Notes: generated by a model not told the origin, from the letters alone. 8,000 nt of DNA from Bacillota bacterium (GCA_023396535.1 JAEWWD010000036.1:1-8000), one strand, 5' to 3'. Positions 1 through 5,164 are shown, counted from the stretch's first letter. Numbers and translations are program-made.

Positions 1-1
1 G

Positions 2-103
2 ATTTACGAATTGACAAAAATACGCTTGGGAGAACGAATGCGCAGGCTAACTCCAGAATATTTAGGCAAATATATCGATAATCCGTGCATGACAAATGTT
101 TGA
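2..103 (+). CDS. Possible 3' end of an unidentified gene (33 codons visible)
   Basis: The plus-strand frame starting at base 2 is open for 33 codons from the window edge and ends in TGA at 101-103. The peptide reads like ordinary protein: charged and hydrophobic residues alternate and it ends ...YIDNPCMTNV. The other two plus frames close at 79-81 and 12-14. No motif identifies a family. The DNA is clearly more AT-rich than the genes further right, so this could be the tail of a recently acquired gene. It could also be a chance open frame, because 33 codons is short. Confidence 0.3.
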   Translation: MYELTKIRLGERMRRLTPEYLGKYIDNPCMTNV

Positions 104-396
104 CTCAGTGCGTATGCGAAGCGAAAAGCTATGTGTGACCGTAATCATTTCGCAAATATTGCAATTCATTTACATTATAAATATTAAATGCTGCTGAATA
201 AAAGTGAGTCGCGACTCATTTGGAAAAGGCTGCTTCCCTGTTCAAACAAGCGAAAAAGGCGGCTTCGCCACAGGCGCGCCGCCGCTAAACTGCCGTCCGA
301 ACTTGCAAAAACCGGATAGGCGAATGAATATGCGCTTTTCATGCTTCTGTGAAACGATATGAGACGCGGACATATCCAACGGCCGCGCCCGCCTGC
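104..396. other. AT-rich intergenic region containing an operator-like palindrome
   Basis: No gene is supported here. Bases 104-240 are AT-rich and contain two weak promoter candidates in opposite directions. On the plus strand TTGCAA (159-164) and TATTAA (182-187) are 17 bp apart. On the minus strand a perfect TATAAT (complement of 174-179) has only a poor -35. Bases 240-396 return to high GC and form the 3' flank of the leftward tetR gene. No convincing terminator hairpin with a T-run was found for that gene. Confidence 0.5.
205..218. promoter_or_regulatory. Perfect 14-bp palindrome, candidate operator
   Basis: TGAGTCGCGACTCA is an exact palindrome, with AA on the left and TT on the right beyond one mismatched pair. 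Its size and symmetry fit a homodimeric helix-turn-helix regulator such as the TetR protein encoded nearby. It lies about 10 bp downstream of the predicted start of the weak plus-strand promoter (159-187), and just upstream of the -35 region of the weak minus-strand promoter. It is 3' of tetR rather than in its promoter. Assignment to that TetR protein is inference. Confidence 0.45.
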
Positions 397-1047
397 CTAT
401 GCGATCATTTTCGCGGCGAGCTCGCACAGCGCATCGATCAGCGCGTCGCCGTCCTTCTCCGGGTCAAGGCCGGTATAGGCGACGATGCGCTCGCGATAAT
501 ACATGGAAGCAAACGAAAACTGGTAAGCGAGCACGAGATTATCCAGTACGAAGGGCAGCAGACCGTCCTGTGTGGACTCCTGGGCGGCGTCCTCCTGTGT
601 TTTGCGCATGGCGCGGCGGTAGCAGGCGATGGTGCGCTCCTCTATACGGCGGGCGAGCAACGTACCCATGGTGGAAGGGAGCTGCGCAGTTATGCCGAGG
701 TATATGCGGTTGTAATCCGGACACGTATGCGCGAATGTGCGCGCCTGCATGAGCATGAAGCGGAACAGCGCCAACGCGTCCGGCGCTTCGCGCGCCATAT
801 CCAGCACGGGGGAAAGCAGGGTTTGCGTGCCGTAATCCACCAGCGCCAGAAACAGCGATTGCTTGGTACTGAAATACTGGAACAGAGAGCCCACGCTTAC
901 GCCGGCGCGCCGCGCGATGACGTTGGTATTCGCGGCGTCGTAGCCGTGGCGCGCGAATTCCGCCGCAGCCGCGTTGAAGACGGTCTGCTGCTTCTCCGGC
1001 GTCAGCCGCATAAATACCTTTGTGGCGTACTGCGAGGAAAACTCCAT
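397..1047 (-). CDS. TetR/AcrR-family transcriptional regulator
   Basis: This 216-residue protein has the usual TetR length. The N-terminal helix-turn-helix domain spans about residues 16-62. It shows the family pattern of a first helix (TVFNAAAAEFARHGYDAANTNVIA), then the turn and recognition helix RAGVSVGSLFQYFSTK, followed by LFLALVDYG. The remaining 150 or so residues are the variable all-helical ligand-binding and dimerisation domain, and the ligand cannot be predicted. The start is uncertain. ATG at 1047 has only a weak AGG upstream, whereas the in-frame ATG at 1011 (residue 13) is preceded by AAAGG at good spacing and would still leave the whole DNA-binding domain. The gene lies 79 bp downstream of the sigma-like gene on the same strand, so co-transcription is possible. 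No pump or enzyme gene that it would typically control is adjacent within the window. The palindrome at 205-218 is a candidate binding site. Confidence 0.9.
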   Translation of the reverse strand: MEFSSQYATKVFMRLTPEKQQTVFNAAAAEFARHGYDAANTNVIARRAGVSVGSLFQYFSTKQSLFLALVDYGTQTLLSPVLDMAREAPDALALFRFMLMQARTFAHTCPDYNRIYLGITAQLPSTMGTLLARRIEERTIACYRRAMRKTQEDAAQESTQDGLLPFVLDNLVLAYQFSFASMYYRERIVAYTGLDPEKDGDALIDALCELAAKMIA

Positions 1048-1126
1048 AGGAATACCTGACCGGGGCTGATATATCCGCCCTGCTGTTGGGTATCGCCGGG
1101 GAGGCAGGCTCTGCTGCGATATCCGA

Positions 1127-1849
1127 CTAGAACAGCGGGAACAGCGTTTGATTAAACCAGGCGTAGCCGAGCGGCCATTGGGGCAGTATGCCGAGCGTGC
1201 CTAAGAGGCCTATGAGCACCCACAAAAGCGCAAGTGCGGTCAGCGACAGAATGGCGACGGAAAACGCGCCGCCCGCACGCGGGGGCTCGGCTGCCGCTTC
1301 TTCGTCATACTCTTCGTCATACTCTTCCACATCCATGATGGCGGCAGGCACCGATTTGGCCTTTTTTACAGATTTGCGCGGAGGGCGCTCCGTTTCCTTG
1401 TGCGCGGGGGAGTTCATAGGTTCCGCCGCGACAACCGCTTCGCCGCGCTGCAGCCGCGCAAGCGCGCGTTCCTGCAGGGCTGCGGCTTCCTCCTGCGAGT
1501 AGCTGCGCGCGGAGGGGGCTGCGGATGTACGCGCGGGCGGCGCGCCCGCCGCCGTGTGCGACGGGGCGACGGATTTGGAGGGTGCGCCGCCCATTACCCG
1601 CCGGAGGCGGATCTGCTTGGCGGTGAGCGCATCCAGCCAGCCGTACAGATCGCCGAGGTACGGCCCTTTGCTGCGGATCGTCTGGTACATTTCGCGGAAA
1701 ACGGCTATCACGACCTGCACCGCCTCCGCGGAATCGTGCGTGGCGTCGAGCGCAATGCGATAGACCGTTTTGTTGTAGCGCGTGTACAGCGTTGCAAACG
1801 CTTCCCTGTCCCCCTGCTGTATGCGCCGCATCAGCGTGGAAAGATCCAT
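1127..1849 (-). CDS. Sigma-region-2-like protein with C-terminal membrane anchor, no region 4
   Basis: The protein has 240 residues from the chosen start. Residues 1-85 resemble region 2 of ECF-type sigma-70 factors: DLSTLMRRIQQGDREAFATLYTRY, then YRIAL, a helix ending VIAVFREMYQTI, and a GWLDALTAKQIRLRR helix. Residues 86-190 are low-complexity, rich in Ala, Pro, Ser and charge, with an acidic EEYDEEYDEE stretch at 175-184. Residues 195-222 form one hydrophobic transmembrane helix, followed by a short tail of about 18 residues. The usual C-terminal region 4, which reads the -35 element, is absent. ATG 1849 is preferred because GAGGAGG lies 8 nt upstream and the promoter's -10 overlaps the earlier in-frame ATG at 1879, which would therefore not be transcribed. 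Function is unknown. It could be a membrane-tethered regulator, a sigma remnant fused to an anchor, or an anti-sigma-like partner. The sigma similarity is moderate, and the membrane helix is clear. Confidence 0.75.
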   Translation of the reverse strand: MDLSTLMRRIQQGDREAFATLYTRYNKTVYRIALDATHDSAEAVQVVIAVFREMYQTIRSKGPYLGDLYGWLDALTAKQIRLRRVMGGAPSKSVAPSHTAAGAPPARTSAAPSARSYSQEEAAALQERALARLQRGEAVVAAEPMNSPAHKETERPPRKSVKKAKSVPAAIMDVEEYDEEYDEEAAAEPPRAGGAFSVAILSLTALALLWVLIGLLGTLGILPQWPLGYAWFNQTLFPLF

Positions 1850-1877
1850 GCGGCTGCCCTCCTCGGTGGTTTCTATC

Positions 1878-1907
1878 ATTTTATCACGATTTTGCTCGAA
1901 TGAGCAA
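1878..1907 (-). promoter_or_regulatory. Promoter of the sigma-like gene with overlapping inverted repeat
   Basis: Read on the minus strand, TTGCTC (1902-1907) is followed 18 bp later by TAAAAT (1878-1883), preceded by TGA. This gives an extended -10 of the SigA type. Transcription would start around 1871, upstream of the strong ribosome binding site at 1858-1864. The -35 hexamer is one arm of a perfect 6-bp inverted repeat (TTGCTC-4-GAGCAA, 1892-1907), so a repressor could block polymerase there. The operator role is inference. Confidence 0.6.
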
Positions 1908-1910
1908 CAC

Positions 1911-1943
1911 ATCGCGCAAATCGACTACGTCCATTTGCGCGAT
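1911..1943. repeat. Perfect 11-bp inverted repeat, 11-nt loop
   Basis: ATCGCGCAAAT (1911-1921) and ATTTGCGCGAT (1933-1943) are exact reverse complements separated by 11 nt. It lies immediately upstream of the sigma-like gene's promoter and is the first stem of the array. Confidence 0.85.
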
Positions 1944-1947
1944 ATTC

Positions 1948-1983
1948 CGCGGGCATAGGCCCTGCCTATGCCTGCGTTTTTTT
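1948..1983 (+). terminator. Intrinsic-terminator-like hairpin with T7 tail
   Basis: GGCATAGGC (1952-1960) pairs with GCCTATGCC (1964-1972) across a 3-nt loop. The stem extends through a G-T pair and three more G-C pairs to 1948-1976, and seven T residues follow directly. This is a textbook rho-independent terminator for rightward transcription. No rightward gene precedes it in the window, so it would stop only antisense or unannotated transcripts. Confidence 0.65.
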
Positions 1984-1985
1984 CA

Positions 1986-2033
1986 CGAGGCGGTTCGCTC
2001 GGAAGCCTGCGGCTTCTGTCGCGTACCGCCTCG
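1986..2033. repeat. Compound inverted repeat (9-bp outer, 6-bp inner stem)
   Basis: CGAGGCGGT (1986-1994) pairs exactly with ACCGCCTCG (2025-2033). Inside it, GAAGCC (2002-2007) pairs exactly with GGCTTC (2011-2016), with a short CGC/GCG pairing between the two. The element would fold into one long hairpin with an internal loop. Confidence 0.8.
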
Positions 2034-2060
2034 CGCAAGGTGTCAAAACCAACGTACACG
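2034..2060 (+). repeat. 27-bp direct repeat, copy 1
   Basis: This copy starts CGCAAGGTGTCAAAAC and ends ACGTACACG. It matches 2157-2183 at 25 of 27 positions; the two differences are adjacent (CA here, TG there). It contains the core CAAGGTGTCA (2036-2045). The flanks AAAC and GTTT can still pair weakly, so it looks like a decayed form of the hairpin seen in copy 2. Confidence 0.85.
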
Positions 2061-2070
2061 TCAGTTTCCC

Positions 2071-2100
2071 TTCGCAAAAATGCTAAAGCATTTTTGCGAG
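2071..2100. repeat. Near-perfect palindrome with 12-bp exact arms
   Basis: CGCAAAAATGCT (2073-2084) and AGCATTTTTGCG (2087-2098) are exact reverse complements two bases apart. A further T-A pair and a G-T pair lie outside. It lies between the two copies of the 27-bp repeat. Confidence 0.85.
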
Positions 2101-2120
2101 GCCGCTGCGGCGGGAGTTTT

Positions 2121-2158
2121 CGCAAATGCCTGCGCCTGCGGCGCGGCCGGCATTTACG
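2121..2158. repeat. Compound hairpin (10-bp arms, one mismatch, inner 5-bp stem)
   Basis: CGCAAATGCC (2121-2130) pairs with GGCATTTACG (2149-2158) with one mismatch. Inside, GCGCC (2132-2136) pairs exactly with GGCGC (2140-2144) over a TGC loop. Confidence 0.75.
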
Positions 2159-2197
2159 CAAGGTGTCAAAACTGACGTACACGCCGTCAGTTTTGAC
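2157..2197 (+). repeat. 27-bp direct repeat copy 2 with perfect 12-bp hairpin
   Basis: Bases 2157-2183 are the second copy of the 27-bp repeat, 123 bp after the first. Here the repeat forms one arm of an exact inverted repeat: GTCAAAACTGAC (2165-2176) with GTCAGTTTTGAC (2186-2197), loop 9 nt. Confidence 0.85.
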
Positions 2198-2300
2198 GGG
2201 ATTATATGGAGCTTATCATCGGCTCCTGAGGTTGCGGGGCGGCAAGCGCCCGCTGTGAAAAATGGAGGCCATAATTCACGCAACCGGAGGCTTTTAATCC

Positions 2301-2335
2301 GTCATTTTGCGGCGACATGCGCGGCGCAAAATGAC
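2301..2335. repeat. Perfect 11-bp inverted repeat
   Basis: GTCATTTTGCG (2301-2311) and CGCAAAATGAC (2325-2335) are exact reverse complements with a 13-nt loop. The right arm runs into TGACACCTTG (2332-2341), the reverse complement of the CAAGGTGTCA core found twice further left. Confidence 0.85.
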
Positions 2336-2343
2336 ACCTTGAA

Positions 2344-2399
2344 GCGCAAGTTGGCGGGACAGGCTTCCTGCGAAGCAGGAAACCGAGCGCCACTTGCGC
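2344..2399. repeat. Compound hairpin with 12-bp outer and 7-bp inner stems
   Basis: GCGCAAGTTGGCG (2344-2356) pairs with CGCCACTTGCGC (2388-2399) apart from a one-base bulge. Inside, TTCCTGC (2365-2371) pairs exactly with GCAGGAA (2375-2381) over GAA. Confidence 0.8.
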
Positions 2400-2410
2400 G
2401 GTGAACCTCG

Positions 2411-2435
2411 ATAAAGTGCCGGTACGGCACTTTAT
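2411..2435. repeat. Perfect 11-bp inverted repeat, 3-nt loop
   Basis: ATAAAGTGCCG (2411-2421) and CGGCACTTTAT (2425-2435) are exact reverse complements around GTA. No T-run follows, so it is not a good intrinsic terminator. A smaller hairpin follows at 2447-2463 (CGTCGCC-AAA-GGCGGCG, one G-T pair), the last of the array. Confidence 0.85.
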
Positions 2436-2600
2436 GACACGCTGGCCGTCGCCAAAGGCGGCGATACCATAAATTCCGCAAGCAACATACCGCACGGGCC
2501 CAACTGCTTCTCGGTAATCTGCAGCGATAAAAAAGCCATTCATTTTTCCCCTTCTCCCCTTCATATGTTTAGAGGGTAGCCATAAAAGGAGGAGCAAAGG

Positions 2601-3578
2601 GTGCATATCAACTGGAAGCGGGTATTCGTCCTGGCCGGGATCGCCGGGTTCCTGATACTGCTGCTGCGCGGCTGCGTGTTCGCATGCCAGGATCAACAAA
2701 ACATCGGCGACAGGGAAGAAGTGCAAATACAGACCGGGCGGGAGATAACGTTGTATCTGCATGAAACGGGGCAACGCGAAACGCTTCCGCTGGAGCAGTA
2801 CCTCGTTGGCGTGGTGGCGGCGGAAATGCCCGCCTCTTTTCATATAGAGGCGCTCAAGGCGCAGGCGGTGGCGGCGCGGACATATACGCTGACGCGGCTC
2901 AACGGCGGATGCTCCAGCGGGTGCGATGTATGCTCGGACAGCACATGCTGCCAGGCGTATGATACGGACGAGGCTTGCAGAAAAAAATGGGGCTCCAACT
3001 ATGCGGCGAACATTCAAAAGATACGCGAGGCCGTCATAGAGACGGGGGGGGAGGCGCTCTATTACGACGGCAAGCTGATAGAGGCGCTCTACCACGCCGC
3101 ATCAGGCGGTATGACGGAGGACAGCGAGAACGTGTTTGCCTCCGCCCGGCCATACCTGCGCAGCGTGGACAGTAAAAACGAGGTCGGCTCCTCGCACATC
3201 ACGGATGAGGAGCGCCTGACGCGCAAGGAATTTGTAAAGGCGGTCAACGCCACGTGGCCCAAGGCGAAGCTCAGCGCCGACAAGCTGGAGGATCAGGTGG
3301 AGATCAAGGAGCGATTTGAAAGCGGCCGCGTGGAATCCATTCGCCTGGGTGGCGTGACCGCTACGGGGCGGGAGCTCAGGGGTGCGCTGGAGCTGCGGAG
3401 TGCGAACTTCACCATCACATATACCAAAAGCGATGTAATCATCGATACGCGCGGATATGGGCACGGCGTCGGTATGAGCCAGGCGGGCGCGAACGGCATG
3501 GCGGAGGACGGCGCGACATATCAGGAGATTTTGAAACATTATTATACTGGAGTGGAGATTGAAAAAATTAACAATTAA
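2601..3578 (+). CDS. SpoIID/LytB-domain protein (stage II sporulation protein D-like)
   Basis: This 325-residue protein is close in length to sporulation SpoIID. In the family, SpoIID is a membrane-anchored lytic transglycosylase that cuts glycan strands lacking stem peptides and acts with SpoIIP and SpoIIM in engulfment. Visible here are an N-terminal membrane helix (about residues 8-27), the core LEQYLVGVVAAEMP with the expected catalytic Glu75, and EALKAQAVAARTYTL (83-97). A cysteine-rich loop follows (Cys104, 108, 111, 116, 117), where clostridial SpoIID binds zinc. Further on come YHAASGGMTEDSENVF, then GYGHGVGMSQAGANGMA (285-301) and a final LKHYYTGVEI. The GTG start is supported by AAAGGAGG at 2585-2592, 8 nt upstream. 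The last codons lie in an AT-rich microrepeat. The usual spoIID neighbours (murA, spoIIIA or spoIIQ genes) are not beside it, so it may be a paralogue rather than the sporulation gene. The family is sure; the exact role is not. Confidence 0.93.
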   Translation: MHINWKRVFVLAGIAGFLILLLRGCVFACQDQQNIGDREEVQIQTGREITLYLHETGQRETLPLEQYLVGVVAAEMPASFHIEALKAQAVAARTYTLTRLNGGCSSGCDVCSDSTCCQAYDTDEACRKKWGSNYAANIQKIREAVIETGGEALYYDGKLIEALYHAASGGMTEDSENVFASARPYLRSVDSKNEVGSSHITDEERLTRKEFVKAVNATWPKAKLSADKLEDQVEIKERFESGRVESIRLGGVTATGRELRGALELRSANFTITYTKSDVIIDTRGYGHGVGMSQAGANGMAEDGATYQEILKHYYTGVEIEKINN

Positions 3579-3627
3579 CAATGGATAATGAACAATGGCT
3601 GTAGAAATTCCCTGAAGGGAATTTCTA
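3567..3627 (+). repeat. AT-rich microrepeat plus perfect 11-bp hairpin at the 3' end of the SpoIID-type gene
   Basis: The sequence from 3567 repeats ATTAACA-like and ATAATGAACAATGG-like units, covers the last three sense codons and the stop, and runs to 3600. It is followed by TAGAAATTCCC (3602-3612), which pairs exactly with GGGAATTTCTA (3617-3627) over TGAA. The combination resembles a small dispersed non-coding element inserted at the gene's end. Dispersal in the genome cannot be seen from this window. Confidence 0.5.
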
Positions 3628-3633
3628 TAAAAT

Positions 3634-3665
3634 AAAGGCGGGAGGTTAATCTTCTCCCGCCTTTT
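3634..3665. terminator. Bidirectional intrinsic terminator between convergent genes
   Basis: AAAGGCGGGAG (3634-3644) pairs exactly with CTCCCGCCTTT (3654-3664) over a 9-nt loop. On the plus strand the stem ends in four T. On the minus strand it is followed by a T-rich TTTATTTTATAG. It starts 9 bp beyond the symporter stop codon and 55 bp beyond that of the SpoIID-type gene, so it can end both transcripts. Confidence 0.85.
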
Positions 3666-3673
3666 CTGACTGC

Positions 3674-5095
3674 TTATTTTGCCTTTTTCCCAAACAGGCT
3701 TTTGCGGAAGAGCAGAGCGTTGATGAACACGCTGAGTATGATCAGCGCGCCGAGCGTGATCCACGACATCTGCATGCTCAGGGGCGCGAGGCCCAGCAGC
3801 AGCAGCATGGGGAAGCCGAACACGATGGCCCAGAGCTGCTGGTAAATGAGGTTGCTGGCGGCGGGCGTTTCGAACATGGGATCTATCTCGCGCAGCAGTA
3901 TCACGCCCGTGCTGGCGGTGCCCGTCAGCATGCCGTACAGCGCCAGGAAGGATTCGTCCGTGTACGCGGGGAACATCCGTTTGGCGATGAACTTCACCTG
4001 CCAATAGGTGATAAAAGCGCCCGCAAGGCAAATGGCGGTAAGCGGAACGATGAACTCCCGCCGCGAAAACGCGGACAGGTCTATGGCCGCGATGGAGGCG
4101 ACGACCATGATATCGAACATCACGCCGCCGATGCGGTTGAGCATGAAATTGTTGAGATACTCCCGATGTACGATGTTGACGCGCTTTAAAAACCGCAGCC
4201 CCGCCTTGAACAGCATGGCGAACACGGAGCCTATCAGGAAGTTGAAGCCCCAGATCAGCGGCTTAACGGTGCCCGAGAAAAAACCGCCCAGGCTGTCCAG
4301 CCCGATAGAGGCGACCCGCATAAACAGGTACGCGGCCATATACGAAAAAAACACGAGGCCAAACTGCACCGTCAGCTTGTCGAGCGATTCGGTCAGCGGA
4401 ATCTCGCCCTTCTTCGTGACCATTTCGGCGCTGATATCCTCCACCTCGTCGGCGTTGAGCACCATCTTTTTCACGCGGCCCTCGCGCTTCATCTTATTCA
4501 GGTAGTAAACGCCGCCCAGGCCCGAAAATACGAAGCCCATCGCCGCCACGGTCAGCCCGAAGCTCGCGCCGCCGGGAAACGCCGGATAATTCGTTGCGTT
4601 GGCGTATATGTTGCCCCAGTTGTACGCCTGCCCCGGCCCCTGCCCATAGCCCATGGGCAGCAGCAGGCCGGAGGCTGCCCAGTTGTGCAGCAGATAGGAA
4701 AGCCCCAGCGTAATGGCCAGACCGACGGCCCCCTGCAGCAGGTAGGAGGATACCACCGTAAGGCCCGTGTTGAAAATATCCACCCTCCGGCTCTTATCCT
4801 GCTGGCGTTCGGACGTTTTGAGCGCCAGCGCAACGAACCCCAGGCCCAGGCCGTGATAGGTCAGCGTTTCCATCGTGACGTTGGTAAAAAGAAACTCGCC
4901 CGTCGCCTTATGGTAAATCGAGCTTGCGATCAGCACCAGAAACCCGCCCAGCACCGAACTGGGGATCAGCGACTGCCGCAACGGGCGTATGAGCCGCCGC
5001 AGCATGTTGGCCGTCAGCATGCCCACCAGCAGTATGGTCAGCTCTACCATGAGCTTCCATGTCCCGGCGTCCCAGAAATTCATCCCGCTCGTCAT
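3674..5095 (-). CDS. GltS-type sodium:glutamate symporter (ESS family)
   Basis: This 473-residue integral membrane protein has about ten or more hydrophobic segments arranged as two related halves around a charged cytoplasmic loop (about 200-240). It matches the ESS family, whose best-known member, GltS, imports glutamate with sodium ions. The two re-entrant loop motifs expected for the family are present in variant form: MGYGQGPGQAYNWG (148-161) and LYGMLTGTASTGVILL (386-401). Other family-like stretches are SSVLGG (46-51), GLGLGFVALALK (82-93) and PGGASFGLTVAAMGF (174-188). It is longer than E. coli GltS (about 401 residues), mainly through the central loop and the loop regions. The loop differences suggest that substrate specificity may not be strictly glutamate. 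The ATG at 5095 has GAGGGGG 7 nt upstream; an in-frame ATG four codons later has a worse site. It is probably monocistronic: it diverges from the hydrolase and ends at the shared terminator. Confidence 0.88.
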   Translation of the reverse strand: MTSGMNFWDAGTWKLMVELTILLVGMLTANMLRRLIRPLRQSLIPSSVLGGFLVLIASSIYHKATGEFLFTNVTMETLTYHGLGLGFVALALKTSERQQDKSRRVDIFNTGLTVVSSYLLQGAVGLAITLGLSYLLHNWAASGLLLPMGYGQGPGQAYNWGNIYANATNYPAFPGGASFGLTVAAMGFVFSGLGGVYYLNKMKREGRVKKMVLNADEVEDISAEMVTKKGEIPLTESLDKLTVQFGLVFFSYMAAYLFMRVASIGLDSLGGFFSGTVKPLIWGFNFLIGSVFAMLFKAGLRFLKRVNIVHREYLNNFMLNRIGGVMFDIMVVASIAAIDLSAFSRREFIVPLTAICLAGAFITYWQVKFIAKRMFPAYTDESFLALYGMLTGTASTGVILLREIDPMFETPAASNLIYQQLWAIVFGFPMLLLLGLAPLSMQMSWITLGALIILSVFINALLFRKSLFGKKAK

Positions 5096-5122
5096 GGCGT
5101 TTCCCCCTCAATCGTCGATGGA

Positions 5123-5164
5123 CGTATACCGTTCCAGTATACCATCCCGTCCATGCGCAGGGAA
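5123..5164 (-). promoter_or_regulatory. Weak promoter candidate for the symporter, with GTATACC direct repeat
   Basis: On the minus strand TATACT (complement of 5136-5141) is a good -10, but the -35 at 17 bp (TTCCCT) is poor. The -10 lies in a direct repeat of GTATACC (5124-5130 and 5137-5143), 13 bp apart and each with a palindromic GTATAC core. This may be an activator or repressor site. Both readings are tentative. Confidence 0.35.

Larger units (their letters stand above)
1850..2600. other. 751-bp gene-free region, mostly an array of inverted repeats
   Basis: The region separates the divergent sigma-like and spoIID-type genes. Open frames on both strands run straight through perfect palindromes and show no ribosome binding site or family motif, so I do not call genes. 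Bases 1911-2463 hold at least ten inverted repeats, most of them exact, with unrelated stem sequences. They also hold direct and inverted copies of a short core. Bases 2464-2600 contain the leader of the SpoIID-type gene. No firm promoter was identified there: a CATATGTT element at 2562-2569 lacks a recognisable -35. Confidence 0.75.

Noticed and set aside
174..202. Leftward promoter with perfect TATAAT
   Set aside because: The -35 (TTTATT) is poor, the region is AT-rich so chance matches are likely, and no leftward reading frame with a ribosome binding site is visible before the window edge.
1850..1912. Earlier starts (1912, 1879) for the sigma-like protein
   Set aside because: The extended -10 promoter element overlaps ATG 1879, and neither start has a ribosome binding site comparable to GAGGAGG before 1849.
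1925..2182. 85-codon minus-strand frame with a repeated YVSFDTLR-like peptide
   Set aside because: The peptide repetition is explained by the 27-bp DNA repeat and hairpins. Arg-rich low-complexity translation and lack of a ribosome binding site argue against a gene.
2034..2341. CRISPR-like array
   Set aside because: There are only two direct copies 123 bp apart, and the interval between them is itself palindromic. No regular spacer length and no cas genes are present.
2541..2569. SigE-type sporulation promoter before the SpoIID-type gene
   Set aside because: CATATGTT partly resembles a SigE -10, but I could not find a convincing -35 at the right distance.
2202..3095. 297-codon minus-strand open frame
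   Set aside because: It crosses perfect hairpins and is antisense to the SpoIID-type gene; there is no family signature.
3102..4031. 309-codon minus-strand open frame
   Set aside because: It runs antisense through the SpoIID-type gene, across the terminator and into the symporter gene in another frame. It has no motif or start signal.
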